64,000 bases of DNA from Closterium sp. NIES-65 (GCA_948144175.1 CANXME010000206.1:1-64000); one strand, 5' to 3'. Counted from the stretch's first letter, positions 22,301 through 40,981 are shown. Translations and numbers: made by a program. The notes: generated from the letters alone by a model not told the origin.

Positions 22301-25300
22301 CACATCACAGAGGAGTGGCGCCCGCCCCACACCACAGAGGAGTGGCGCCCGCCTCACACCACAGAGGTGTGGCGCCCGCCTCACATCACAGAGGAGTGGC
22401 GCCCGCCTCACATCACAGAGGAGTGGCGCCCGCCTCACACCACAGAGGAGTGGCGCCCGCCTCACATCACAGAGGAGTGGCGCCCGCCTCACATCACAGA
22501 GGAGTGGCGCCCGCCTCACACCACAGAGGAGTGGCGCCCGCCTCACATCACAGAGGAGTGGCGCCCGCCTCACATCACAGAGGAGTGGCGCCCGCCTCAC
22601 ACCACAGAGGAGTGGCGCCCGCCTCACATCACAGAGGAGTGGCGCCCGCCTCACATCACAGAGGAGTGGCGCCCGCCTCACATCACAGAGGAGTGGCGCC
22701 CGCCTCACACCACAGAGGAGTGGCGCCCGCCTCACACCACAGAGGAGTGGCGCCCGCCCCACACCACAGAGGAGTGGCGCCCGCCTCACACCACAGAGGA
22801 GTGGCGCCCGCCTCACATCACAGAGGAGTGGTGCCCGCCTCACATCACAGAGGAGTGGCGCCCGCCTCACACCACAGAGGAGTGGCGCCCGCCTCACACC
22901 ACAGAGGAGTGGCGCCCGCCTCACACCACAGAGGAGTGGCGCCCGCCTCACATCAGAGGAGTGGCGCCCGCCTCACATCACAGAGGAGTGGCGCCCGCCT
23001 CACACCACAGAGGAGTGGCGCCCGCCTCACACCACAGAGGAGTGGCGCCCACCTCACATCACAGAGGAGTGGCGCCCGCCTCACACCACAGAGGAGTGGC
23101 GCCCGCCTCACATCACAGAGGAGTGGCGCCCGCCCCACACCACAGAGGAGTGGCGCCCGCCTCACATCACAGAGGAGTGGCGCCCGCCTCACACCACAGA
23201 GGAGTGGCGGCCGCCTCACACCACAGAGGAGTGGCGCCCGCCTCAGACCACAGAGGAGTGGCGCCCGCCTCACATCACAGAGGAGTGGCGCCCGCCTCAC
23301 ATCACAGAGTAGAGACGCCCGCCTCACATCACAGAGGAGTGGCGCCCGCCCCACACCACAGAGGAGTGGCGCCCGCCTCACACCACAGAGGAGTGGCGCC
23401 CGCCTCACACCACAGAGGAGTGGCGCCCGCCTCACATCACAGAGGAGTGGCGCCCGCCTCACATCACAGAGGAGTGGCGCCCGCCTCACACCACAGAGGA
23501 GTGGCGCCCGCCTCACACCACAGAGGAGTGGCGCCCGCCTCACATCACAGAGGAGTGGCGCCCGCCTCACACCACAGAGGAGTGGCGCCCGCCTCACACC
23601 ACAGAGGAGTGGCGCCCGCCTCACATCACAGAGGAGTGGCGCCCGCCCCACACCACAGAGGAGTGGCGCCCGCCTCACACCACAGAGGAGTGGCGCCCGC
23701 CTCACATCACAGAGGAGTGGCGCCCGCCTCACACCACAGAGGAGTGGCGCCCGCCTCACATCACAGAGGAGTGGCGCCCGCCCCACACCACAGAGGAGTG
23801 GCGCCCGCCTCACACCACAGAGGAGTGGCGCCCGCCTCACAACACAGAGGAGTGGCGCCCGCCCCACACCACAGAGGAGTGGCGCCCGCCTCACATCACA
23901 GAGGAGTGGCGCCCGCCTCACATCACAGAGGAGTGGCGCCCGCCTCACACCACAGAGGAGTGGCGCCCGCCTCACACCACAGAGGAGTGGCGCCCGCCTC
24001 ACATCACAGAGGAGTGGCGCCCGCCCCACACCACAGAGGAGTGGCGCCCGCCTCACACCACAGAGGTGTGGCGCCCGCCTCACATCACAGAGGAGTGGCG
24101 CCCGCCTCACATCACAGAGGAGTGGCGCCCGCCTCACACCACAGAGGAGTGGCGCCCGCCTCACATCACAGAGGAGTGGCGCCCGCCTCACATCACAGAG
24201 GAGTGGCGCCCGCCTCACATCACAGAGGAGTGGCGCCCGCCTCACATCACAGAGGAGTGGCGCCCGCAGCACACCACAGAGGAGTGGCGCCCGCCTCACA
24301 TCACAGAGGAGTGGCGCCCGCAGCACACCACAGAGGAGTGGCGCCCGCCTCACATCACAGAGGAGTGGCGCCCGCAGCACATCACAGAGGAGTGGCGCCC
24401 GCCTCACATCACAGAGGAGTGGCGCCCGCCTCACATCACAGAGGAGTGGCGCCCGCCTCACACCACAGAGGAGTGGCGCCCGCCTCACAACACAGAGGAG
24501 TGGCGCCCGCCCCACACCACAGAGGAGTGGCGCCCGCCTCACACCACAGAGGAGTGGCGCCCGCCTCACATCACAGAGGAGTGGTGCCCGCCTCACATCA
24601 CAGAGGAGTGGCGCCCGCCTCACACCACAGAGGAGTGGCGCCCGCCTCACAACACAGAGGAGTGGCGCCCGCCCCACACCACAGAGGAGTGGCGCCCGCC
24701 TCACATCACAGAGGAGTGGCGCCCGCCTCACACCACAGAGGAGTGGCGCCCGCCTCACACCACAGAGGAGTGGCGCCCGCCTCACATCACAGAGGAGTGG
24801 CGCCCGCCTCACACCACAGAGGAGTGGCGCCCGCCTCACACCACAGAGGAGTGGCGCCCGCCTCACATCACAGAGGAGTGGCGCCCGCCCCACACCACAG
24901 AGGAGTGGCGCCCGCCTCACACCACAGAGGAGTGGCGCCCGCCTCACATCACAGAGGAGTGGCGCCCGCCTCACACCACAGAGGAGTGGCGCCCGCCTCA
25001 CATCACAGAGGAGTGGCGCCCGCCCCACACCACAGAGGAGTGGCGCCCGCCTCACACCACAGAGGAGTGGCGCCCGCCTCACATCACAGAGGAGTGGCGC
25101 CCGCCTCACACCACAGAGGAGTGGCGCCCGCCTCACATCACAGAGGAGTGGCGCCCGCCTCACATCACAGAGGAGTGGCGCCCGCCTCACACCACAGAGG
25201 AGTGGCGCCCGCCTCACACCACAGAGGAGTGGCGCCCGCCTCACATCACAGAGGAGTGGCGCCCGCCCCACACCACAGAGGAGTGGCGCCCGCCTCACAC

Positions 25301-28300
25301 CACAGAGGTGTGGCGCCCGCCTCACATCACAGAGGAGTGGCGCCCGCCTCACATCACAGAGGAGTGGCGCCCGCCTCACACCACAGAGGAGTGGCGCCCG
25401 CCTCACATCACAGAGGAGTGGCGCCCGCCTCACATCACAGAGGAGTGGCGCCCGCCTCACACCACAGAGGAGTGGCGCCCGCCTCACATCACAGAGGAGT
25501 GGCGCCCGCCTCACATCACAGAGGAGTGGCGCCCGCCTCACACCACAGAGGAGTGGCGCCCGCCTCACATCACAGAGGAGTGGCGCCCGCCTCACATCAC
25601 AGAGGAGTGGCGCCCGCCTCACATCACAGAGGAGTGGCGCCCGCCTCACACCACAGAGGAGTGGCGCCCGCCTCACACCACAGAGGAGTGGCGCCCGCCC
25701 CACACCACAGAGGAGTGGCGCCCGCCTCACACCACAGAGGAGTGGCGCCCGCCTCACATCACAGAGGAGTGGTGCCCGCCTCACATCACAGAGGAGTGGC
25801 GCCCGCCTCACACCACAGAGGAGTGGCGCCCGCCTCACACCACAGAGGAGTGGCGCCCGCCTCACACCACAGAGGAGTGGCGCCCGCCTCACATCAGAGG
25901 AGTGGCGCCCGCCTCACATCACAGAGGAGTGGCGCCCGCCTCACACCACAGAGGAGTGGCGCCCGCCTCACATCACAGAGGAGTGGCGCCCGCCTCACAC
26001 CACAGAGGAGTGGCGCCCGCCTCACACCACAGAGGAGTGGCGCCCGCCTCACATCACAGAGGAGTGGCGCCCGCCTCACACCACAGAGGAGTGGCGCCCG
26101 CCTCACATCACAGAGGAGTGGCACCCGCCTCACACCACAGAGGAGTGGCGCCCGCCTCACACCACAGAGGAGTGGCGCCTGCCTCACATCACAGAGGAGT
26201 GGCGCCCGCCTCACATCACAGGGGAGTGGCGCCCGCCTCACATCACAGAGGAGTGGCGCCCGTCTCACACCACAGAGGAGTGGCGCCCGCCTCACACCAC
26301 AGAGGAGTGGCGCCCGCCTCACACCACAGAGGAGTGGCGCCCGCAGCACACCACAGAGGAGTGGCGCCCGCCTCACATCACAGAGGAGTGGCGCCCGCCT
26401 CACATCACAGAGGAGTGGCGCCCGCCTCACAACACAGAGGAGTTGCGCCCGCCCCACACCACAGAGGAGTGGCGCCCGCCTCACACCACAGAGGAGTGGC
26501 GCCCGCCTCACATCACAGAGGAGTGGTGCCCGCCTCACATCACAGAGGAGTGGCGCCCGCCTCACACCACAGAGGAGTGGCGCCCGCCTCACAACACAGA
26601 GGAGTGGCGCCCGCCCCACACCACAGAGGAGTGGCGCCCGCCTCACACCACAGAGGAGTGGCGCCCGCCTCACATCACAGAGGAGTGGCGCCCGCCTCAC
26701 ATCACAGAGGAGTGGCGCCCGCCTCACACCACAGAGGAGTGGCGCCCGCCTCACATCACAGAGGAGTGGCGCCCGCCCCACACCACAGAGGAGTGGCGCC
26801 CGCCTCACACCACAGAGGAGTGGCGCCCGCCTCACATCACAGAGGAGTGGCGCCCGCCTCACATCACAGAGGAGTGGCGCCCGCCTCACACCACAGAGGA
26901 GTGGCGCCCGCCTCACACCACAGAGGAGTGGCGCCCGCCTCACATCAGAGGAGTGGCGCCCGCCTCACATCACAGAGGAGTGGCGCCCGCCTCACACCAC
27001 AGAGGAGTGGCGCCCGCCTCACATCACAGAGGAGTGGCGCCCGCCTCACACCACAGAGGAGTGGCGCCCGCCTCACACCACAGAGGAGTGGCGCCCGCCT
27101 CACATCACAGAGGAGTGGCGCCCGCCTCACACCACAGAGGAGTGGCGCCCGCCTCACATCACAGAGGAGTGGCACCCGCCTCACACCACAGAGGAGTGGC
27201 GCCCGCCTCACACCACAGAGGAGTGGCGCCTGCCTCACATCACAGAGGAGTGGCGCCCGCCTCACATCACAGGGGAGTGGCGCCCGCCTCACATCACAGA
27301 GGAGTGGCGCCCGCCTCACACCACAGAGGAGTGGCGCCCGCCTCACACCACAGAGGAGTGGCGTCCGCCTCACACCACAGAGGAGTGGCGCCCGCCTCAC
27401 ACCACAGAGGAGTGGCGCCTGCCTCACATCACAGAGGAGTGGCGCCCGCCTCACATCACAGAGGAGTGGCGCCCGCCTCACATCACAGAGGAGTGGCGCC
27501 CGCCTCACATCACAGAGGAGTGGCGCCCGCCTCACATCACAGAGGAGTGGCGCCCGCCTCACATCACAGAGGAGTGGCGCCCGCCTCACATCACAGAGGA
27601 GTGGCGCCCGCCTCACATCACAGAGGAGTGGCGCCCGCCTCACATCACAGAGGAGTGGCGCCCGCCTCACACCACAGAGGAGTGGCGCCCGCCTCACACC
27701 ACAGAGGAGTGGCGCCTGCCTCACATCACAGAGGAGTGGCGCCCGCCTCACATCACAGAGGAGTGGCGCCCGCCTCACATCACAGAGGAGTGGCGCCCGC
27801 CTCACATCACAGAGGAGTGGCGCCCCCCTCACACCACAGAGGAGTGGCGCCCGCCTCACATCACAGAGGAGTGGCGCCCGCCTCACATCACATAGGAGTG
27901 GCGCCCGCCTCACATCACAGAGGAGTGGCGCCCGCCTCACACCACAGAGGAGTGGCGCCCGCCTCACATCACAGAGGAGTGGCGCCCGCCTCACATCACA
28001 GAGGAGTGGCGCCCGCCTCACACCACAGAGGAGTGGCGCCCGCCTCACATCACAGAGGAGTGGCGCCCGCCTCACACCACAGAGGAGTGGCGCCCGCCTC
28101 ACATCACAGAGGAGTGGCGCCCGCCTCACACCACAGAGGAGTGGCGCCCGCCTCACATCACAGAGGAGTGGCGCCCGCCTCACATCACAGAGGAGTGGCG
28201 CCCGCCTCACACGACAGAGGAGTGGCGCCCGCCTCACATCACAGAGGAGTGGCGCCCGCCTCACACCACAGAGGAGTGGCGCCCGCCTCACATCACAGAG

Positions 28301-28306
28301 GCGTGG
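16321..28306. repeat. 27-bp minisatellite, about 444 copies, with higher-order repeats
   Basis: The unit reads GGCGCCCGCCTCACATCACA followed by GAGGAGT. Most copies differ only at one T/C site (CACATCAC or CACACCAC); rarer variants include GCCCCAC, GCAGCAC, AACAC and GAGGTGTGG. Marker variants recur at fixed spacing. GAGGTGTGG occurs at 18208, 19450, 21122, 22364, 24063 and 25305, with 1242-bp (46-unit) steps inside pairs. Units shortened by 2 bp occur near 22950, 25891 and 26942. The blocks 20.0-22.95 and 22.95-25.89 kb are near-identical 2941-bp copies (109 units minus 2 bp). Since 27 is a multiple of three and the unit lacks stops in all three forward frames and one reverse frame, very long ORFs arise automatically. 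I see no evidence that it is a gene. Confidence 0.97.
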
Positions 28307-28675
28307 AGGGCTGGATGGCCCTTAGGATGCGGAAGCGTGGGGAGTGGAGGAAGCGAGGTGGGAGAGGAGGGCTGGATGGCCCTTAGGAGGAGGAAGTGAG
28401 GGGAATGGAGGAAGCGAGGGGGGAGAGGAGGGCTGGATGGCCCTTAGGAGGAGGAAGCGAGGGGAGTAGAGGAAGCGAGGCGGGAGAAGAGGGCTGAATG
28501 GCCCTTAGGAGGAGGAAGCGTGGGGAGTGGAGGAAGCGAGGTGGGAGAGGAGGGCTGGATGGCCCTTGGGAGGAGGAAGCGAGGGGAGTGGAGGAAGCGA
28601 GATGGGAGAGGAGGGCTGGATGGTCCTTTAAAGGATGAAGCGTGGGGAGTGGAGGAAGCGAGTGGGGGAGGAGGG
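28307..28675. repeat. 61-bp tandem repeat, about six copies
   Basis: The motif GGGCTGGATGGCCCTTAGGA recurs every 61 bp (about 28308, 28369, 28430, 28491, 28552 and 28613). It joins the 27-bp satellite to the 12-bp repeat block. Confidence 0.9.
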
Positions 28676-29345
28676 CTGGGTGGGCGCATGGGTGGGCGCA
28701 TGGTGGGCGAGCGCATGGGTGGGCGCATGGGTGGGCGCATGGGTGGTCGCATGGGTGGCCGCATGGGTGGGCGCATGGGTGGGCGCATGGTCGGGCACAT
28801 GGGTGGGCAGGCGCATGGGTGGGCGCATGGGTGGGTGCATGGGTGGTCGCATGGGTGGCCGCATGGGTGGGCGCATGTGTGGGGGCATGGGTGGGGGCAT
28901 GGGTGGGCGCATGGGTGGCCGCATGGGTGGCCGCATGGGTGGGCGCATGGGTGGGCGCATGGTGGGCCGGCGCATGGGTGGACGCATGGGTGGGCGCATG
29001 GGTGGGCGCATGGGTGGGCGCATGGGTGGGCGCATGGTGGGCCGGCGCATGGGTGGACGCATGGGTGGGCGCATGGGTGGTCGCACGGGTGGCCGCATGG
29101 GTGGGCGCATGGGTGGCCGCATGGTGGGCCGGCGCATGGGTGGACGCATGGGTGGGCGCATGGGTGGTCGCGTGGCCGCATGGGTGGGCGCATGGGTGGG
29201 CGCATGGGTGCGCGCATGGGTGGGCGCAAGGGTGGTCGCATGGGCGGGCGCATGGTCGGGCGCATGGGCGGGCGCATGGGCAGGCGCATGGTCGGGCGCA
29301 TGGTCGGGCGCATGGTCGGGCGCATGGTCGGGCGCATGGTCGGGC
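28676..29345. repeat. 12-bp tandem repeat (GCATGGGTGGGC), right block
   Basis: About 55 units with minor variants (GGTGGCC, GGTGGTC, GTCGGGC). It is open in several frames on both strands because 12 is a multiple of three. It is the same repeat as at 16205-16320. Confidence 0.93.
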
Positions 29346-29762
29346 GACAACAGTTATAGATAAAAAGCACGTGGCACTGTGACGATTTGAAAGGGCAGGC
29401 GATGGTAGCACACAACACTAGAGCGGCGAGCTAGCAGGCAAGGGGACGAGGTAAGGAAGGGGCGCGGGCATTCTACTCTACCCCCTACGACTCTAGTTTG
29501 AGCTCAAGCCACCATAGTGCCATGCGCTACCATCGTCAAAACGCCGCTCATCTCTCTCTCGACTTTTGATCGCTCGCATTCGAAAGTGACCTCGTTTGTT
29601 TCGAGCATGCGGTGACGAAAGAATGCAGTACAACAGTGGGCAATCATAAAGACGAAGCAGAAGCGGCAAGGATGGCAAGGGCGAAGGGAGAGGGAACTTA
29701 GTCGTATGGGGTTGTTTGCAGGACAGTGGCGACAGACTTCCAGGAGGCTAAAAAAAACCCCT

Positions 29763-30700
29763 GTGACTGCCTGCCGTGCGTCATCCCACCGCCCTCCCTC
29801 TCCGCACCACGCTGTCACAGCCCTGTGCGAGAGAGGAAAATCTTAGGAGAGGGAAGGGAGCGAGTATGAGAGAGGAGAGAAGGCAGAAGGGGGCAGGAAT
29901 TGTAGAAAGTTTGTCTAATATAAGCATGGGCGCAATTGAAACGAAACGGAGGCATATTACTGTGAGAGTAAAAGCTGGAAGTTAAACAACAGGTGGCACT
30001 GTGAAAGGGTAGGCGATGGTAGCTCATGGCACTAGGTTGGCGAGCTAGCAGGCAAGTGGGACACGCAAACGTTTTTAATACCTTCATGCGAAGGCGGCGT
30101 TTTGGTTCGAAGCATGCTTAAAAAGAGAGGCTGGGCAAATATGAACACGAATTACAATGTAAAGCGGCGGTAAGGATGGCAAGGGTTGAGGAGGGAACTT
30201 AGCGGGATTCAGAAGCTGCTCGTCGCCTTGTCAATGCCAGCCGCAGCCCTCCCAGCAGCGACACTCCCGGCAGCAACACTCCCAGCAGCAGCACTCAAGG
30301 TCGCTGGGCGCGTGAGGGAGCGACGTGGTCAGCAGGGCATGCAGGAGGCACGCACGCCGCCGTGACTGCCTGCCGTGCGTCATCCCACCGCCCTCCCTCC
30401 CCGCATCACGCTGCCGCAGCCCTGTGCGAGAGGGGGAAAGTTTCGGAGAGGGAAGGGAGCGGGTGGGAGAGAGGAGAGAAGGCAGAAGGGGGCAGGAATT
30501 GAAGAAGTTAGTCTAACATAAGCATGGGCGTGATTGTGAAATTGTAAAGCGGCAGGGATAACGGCAGGAAAACAAAACGGAGGCATAATACTGTGAGAGA
30601 GTAAAAGCTGGAAGTTAAACAACAGGTGGCACAGTGAAAGGGTAGGCGATGGTAGCTCATGGCACTAGGTTGGCGAGCTAGCAGGCAAGGGGGAGGAGAT
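29763..30700. repeat. Direct duplication of about 300-340 bp (two diverged copies)
   Basis: Copy 1 spans about 29763-30060 and copy 2 about 30363-30700. Both contain ACTGCCTGCCGTGCGTCATC, GGAGAGGGAAGGGAGCG, AGAAGGCAGAAGGGGGCAGG and GGCGAGCTAGCAGGCAAG in the same order. Part of the unit also appears near 29395-29445 and 31035-31060. Confidence 0.8.
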
Positions 30701-31250
30701 GCGGGCGTGAGTGTGAGTGCATTCTAACCCTCTAGGACTCTAGTGTGAGCTCAAGCCGCCCCAGTGCCATGTGCTACCATCGCCACACACCGCCCATATC
30801 CCTCAGTCAACTTTCAATCCCTCCCAAGCAAAAGCAACGTTTTTGTTTCGGGCAAGATTCGATAAGCGAAAGAAGAAAGGAGAAGAAGCAGGAAGAAGAG
30901 AGGGTATGAGGAACTCTTAGCCGGGTGACGAGCAGTCGCATGAGGAGCAGAGGGATCTTGACACGGCCAGCAGCAGCCCTCCCTGCAGTAGTCCAGCAAC
31001 TCGGCAGCAGTGGTCAGCAGGGCCAGCCCAGGCCGTGCGTCATCCCACCGCTCGCCTCTCCCGCTCACCACGCTGCTCCCACTGCTCCTCCTGGCCCCCT
31101 GCTGCTGCCCTGCCGCCTTGTAGGTGCGCTGATAGAGGGATGCAGGCAGGAAGAGAGGAGAAGAGGGACACACGTTAACGGAGCAGAGAGTTGAGGTGAG
31201 ACGACAAGTGATATCATAAGCAGGGGGTACGCAAGTGGCAGAAGGATAAA

Positions 31251-31340
31251 ACGGCAAGCATGCATGCAACAAAAAACGGCAAGCATGCATGCAACAAAAA
31301 ACGGCAAGCATGCATGCAACAAAAAACGGCAAGCATGCAT
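31251..31340. repeat. 25-bp tandem repeat, about 3.6 copies
   Basis: The unit contains ACGGCAAGCATGCATGCAAC followed by five A. Starts lie at 31251, 31276, 31301 and 31326. Copies are essentially identical, which suggests recent slippage. Confidence 0.92.
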
Positions 31341-31739
31341 GCAGTGAATGGTGAGCAGAGCGGAACGGCAAGTTAGTGGTCGGGGAGAGGTGGGAGGGGA
31401 AGGCGCATGGAGACGGTGGGGCCAAGGGCAGCACGGCAGCGAGCAAAGGCAGCGAGGGGGGACTGGGGAAGAGAGAGACGCGAGCATGGCATGAATGCAC
31501 TGCTACTCTATGCTACACCCACTCTCTCTCTCTCTCTCTCTCTCTGGACTCTATATGAGCTCAGCTGCCAATGCGCCCGGACCCACCGCCGCCATGCGCC
31601 TCACAGGAGCACATTTCTTTGGGACGTGAAACGCAGGATGCAGCAACACAACAGAGTGGTGCAACGACAAGGGCGGGTGGGGGCAAGAGAGGAGTGCAAG
31701 TGTTGAGGAGGAAACTTAAGCAGGATTCAGAAGTTGCAC

Positions 31740-32045
31740 GTAGCTTTCCGCAAGTCGCTTTCCGCACGTCGCTTTCCGCTCGTCCCTTTCCGCACCTCGT
31801 TTTCCGCACGCCGTTTTCCGCACGTCGCTTTCCGCACGTCGCTTTCCGCACGTCGCTTTCCGCACGTCGCTTTCCGCACGTCGCTTCCACACGTCGCTTT
31901 CCGCACGTCGCTTTCCGCAAGGCGCTTTCCGCACGTCGCTTTCCGCACGTCGCTTTCCGCACGTCGCTTTTCGCACGTCGCTTTCCGCTCGTCGCTTTCC
32001 GCAAGTCGATTTCCGCACGTAGCTTTCCGCACGTCGCTTTGAAAA
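31740..32045. repeat. 15-bp tandem repeat (TTTCCGCACGTCGCT), about 20 copies
   Basis: A regular 15-bp unit with point variants (CTCGTCG, CAAGTCG). It is followed to about 32520 by a weaker periodic motif (ATCGTCACCGTCGGAA-like). Confidence 0.92.
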
Positions 32046-34260
32046 TGTCAGCAGCAACACCCGCAGTCTCGGTCCCTTTTCAAAAATCGTCGCTTCGATC
32101 GTCACCGTGAGAAGCCGCACTGTTGATCGTCACCGTCCGAAGACACCATCTCCGTCGTCGCCGTCAGAAAGCGTCGCTTAGATCGTCAACGTTCGCAATC
32201 CTGATCGTCGCCGTCGGAACTTGTCACTTCAATCGTCACCGTCGAAGAAGCATCGCTTTGATAGTCACTGTGAGAAATCGCAAGCCTGGTCGTTACCGTC
32301 GGAAAGAGTCGCTCCGATCGTCACCGTGGGAAAGTGTCACTTCAATCGTCACTGCTAGATATCGTCGGTTCCGTCGTCAGAGTCGGCACTAGTACTTTTC
32401 GTCACCGTCAGAAGCGGCCGTGACTTGACAGTCTCAGCTACCACCGTTGGAAGTGGCCGTGTCGTTCGCCACCGTTAAAACGCATCGTCTCAGTCACCAC
32501 CGTTAGATAGCGACGTCTCGCTATTCGACGTCCGAGATGCTCATTGCTAGCCTCGTAAGATCATTCGGAAAGCTGTCGCCGGCACGATATCAGCCTCGGT
32601 CATCACCAAATGGAACCTTTCTCGCTGCTGGAGAGCGCCGACGCTTCGCTAATTGAAGGAGCGCATGGAGATCGGAAGAAGATGTATGAGAAATCTCAGC
32701 AAACAACCTCTGTTCCGCGCTCGTCAGATGTCTAGAATACTCGGTCTAAGTTGTTCCGAAATACTGGAATAGAAATCAGAACTGCAGTCAAGTGAGAGTA
32801 ATGCGTCGATGACGGACATAAAACTGCTCCAAATGACTACAGCATCTAAGCTTGGAATATCTCTGTCCGACTAGAACACACGTAATGATCGGTTTTCTTC
32901 TTAACGATGGCTACGACTAAGGTTAAAAGGCTACTGGTTCGCGTCAGGAGACACAGCCATGGATTGCAACGATTCGTAATCTCCGTCTTGTCGACCTTTA
33001 GATAAACATATCTGAAGAGTACAAGGGGCAAGACTATGATTGATAACCATTAATGGTGTGTAACAAATAGCGGCAGCCATGGACGTCGGCTTAGCTAGCT
33101 TATACTGACGGAATCCGTGAGCAAGCTGCTGTGAGCAAGACAAGGAATGGCATTCAGGGAAGGTGGAAAAAGGATTAGGAAGAGAGAAAGAGGCAATCAT
33201 CAGTCAAAAAACAGTCGGCTTCAGTGGTGAAATTCAGGGTCCAGACGGATTCAGAGTGGTGAATGAGTTCACAGAGGCGACAAGAATCCATTTCCCCTGC
33301 TCAGGTGCAGGCCGCCGCACCGTCGGCGGATGTACATCTTCGTGAAAGCGTTGTTGACGGGGATACTCGCTTCGCTTGGAGAACATACGACTCGCGAAAT
33401 TTTGAGTTGAGTTTTGCGAGGATATCCTTGGAATTTCCGCAGCATGTCGGTTCCGCAGCCCCGCCGTTTGAGCGGGAATCGCCTGTCAGAAGCGCAAGGT
33501 TCTGACACAACGCCGTGATGTAATGTAGTGCTTCATGTCTCATATTTGTTTGTGAACACACAAAATTGCCGAAACATGTCTGTACCGAAACAATGGCACC
33601 CGATACACCATTATAAATCACCATCACTGTTAGGCCCCAGACGGAATTATGTTTCCTGTTTTCCCAGACAGAATCTACACTTAGTGGGAGGGGGGAGGAG
33701 CCTACTCTGACGCCTTTAGGAGCTTACTTTTGTGCATAAAGCTACTAAAAGCAACACTATCAAGCCTCCTACAGTATATACGGCAGATGCAACTCATCTT
33801 ACTTCTTGCAGGACATTAGTAGGTACGCAAAGGCGGTCAACCAGTAGCAACTCAAGGGTCACATGCCTAGCAAAAAGCACATAGAAAGAAACAAATAAGG
33901 ATGTTAAGTTATGCTAGATGTTATTTTGCTACACGGCCTCGGAGCAACCGTGGAGTAAAGCTATGAGAGCAACTCGTGCAAGCACAACAACACAAGTCAG
34001 GTACACCAGTGCACTGGTGGCAGGGTGTGAGCGAGTGAAAAACAGGTAGAAAATAGCAAGGACTGGGGAGGGGATGAGTGCAGAAGATAGGTGGTAAGAG
34101 GGAGAGGATGTAACAGAACAGGAATGAAATGGCGGGTATGGGGAGGTATGGAGACACGAGTGGTGCGGTGTGCGGCAAAGCACATGAGCACAGGAGCACA
34201 CACTCCAAGGCAGCATGCAGCTGACCGTGTGCTGCTGGTGCCGCAACCAGCACAATAGGG

Positions 34261-40161
<5,901 letters not shown>

Positions 40162-40578
40162 GAATTTGGTGCGTTCTGATAAATACTATTCTAGTAAAGT
40201 CACGCGTTATGACGAACAGTTTGTAACGAAATATATCCGTACCATTCTACACTGCCTTGATACTATAACAGCTGGTGCAGGCTAAGCAGATACGCAGAGC
40301 TTACTATCAACAAGAACGCAGTTCAAAGCTGTGAATGGAACGCTGGCAAGTGTGAGAGTGATCTACTGGAGCTAAGATTAGAGCAGACCCGTAGAGAGGA
40401 GATGTGGGGGACGGAGGTTGAGTGGGGGATGAGGAAAGAAGACGGGCAGGGAAGGAGATGGAAGATCCAATACGCACGGGAGAGTGGTTCACAGGAAGGC
40501 AGACCTCTCGCGTGGGGGAGTCTGACAGCAACGCGACAGAGAAACCCTCAGCTTCCGGTGGCTGCCCCCCTACAAAAG

Positions 40579-40586
40579 AAATATCT
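40579..40586 (+). promoter_or_regulatory. Evening-element-like site (AAATATCT)
   Basis: GAAATATCT matches eight of nine bases of the evening element. It lies about 420 bp upstream of the TOC1 start codon. Confidence 0.5.
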
Positions 40587-40663
40587 GAACCCACGGATCT
40601 GTATCTCCTGGACGTTGGAAAAAGTGGGAGCTTTTTTTGTTCGGGGAGGTTGTCTTTCGCTGA

Positions 40664-40669
40664 CACGTG
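40664..40669. promoter_or_regulatory. G-box CACGTG (TOC1-proximal)
   Basis: The site sits in TGACACGTGGAAT. Its palindromic core is a binding site for bHLH and bZIP factors in plants. Confidence 0.5.
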
Positions 40670-40981
40670 GAATGAAGCAATGGACGCAATGCGGACAACT
40701 GGGCTTAGCCATTCTCTGGGCTGCGTGTGACGTGGAGGCTAACGTTCCCTGACTTACCCCAACCTCCACCAAACCAAGGAAATTTATGGTCAGCACTAAA
40801 AGCATACAACGAAAAGGTCCCGCCCCAACCATTATATCGAATAAACTATATATTATGCAGCACTAACTTTGTTGTTTGCTTCAATACATTGCTATCTGAA
40901 GTGGAAAGGTGGCTGCGAAGCCCGATCAAACGGGTAGAAAATTGCTTATGATCAAACCCACTCAATGTGACTGCTGCATGA

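Larger units (their letters stand above)
29346..34260. other. Gene-poor repeat-rich intergenic region
   Basis: No recognisable gene lies downstream of the satellite block up to the TOC1 3' end. Segments at 29763-30060 and 30363-30700 are diverged copies of each other, sharing CGTGCGTCATCCCACCGCC and CGAGCTAGCAGGCAAG; a third weaker copy lies near 31035. Several short tandem arrays are listed separately. The 32.6-34.2 kb part shows only short ORFs without family resemblance. Confidence 0.6.

Noticed and set aside
16321-28306. CRISPR-like array
   Set aside because: The units are contiguous with no unique spacers, and the genome is eukaryotic.
16073-28386. Giant ORFs up to 2978 codons on the plus strand and up to 1052 on the minus strand
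   Set aside because: They follow from a stop-free 27-bp unit. All three forward frames and one reverse frame are open together, and indels rotate the frame.
28383-29411. Overlapping ORFs of 240-340 codons on both strands
   Set aside because: They are produced by the 12-bp and 61-bp repeats, whose 12-bp unit keeps any frame open.
31561-32120. Plus- and minus-strand ORFs reading SARRFPHVAFRT or KATCGKRRAESD repeats
   Set aside because: They are translations of the 15-bp tandem repeat with no gene context.
40307-40752. ORFs inside the TOC1-ZTL gap
   Set aside because: Short, unrecognised and overlapping on both strands; the region fits promoters and 5' UTRs better.
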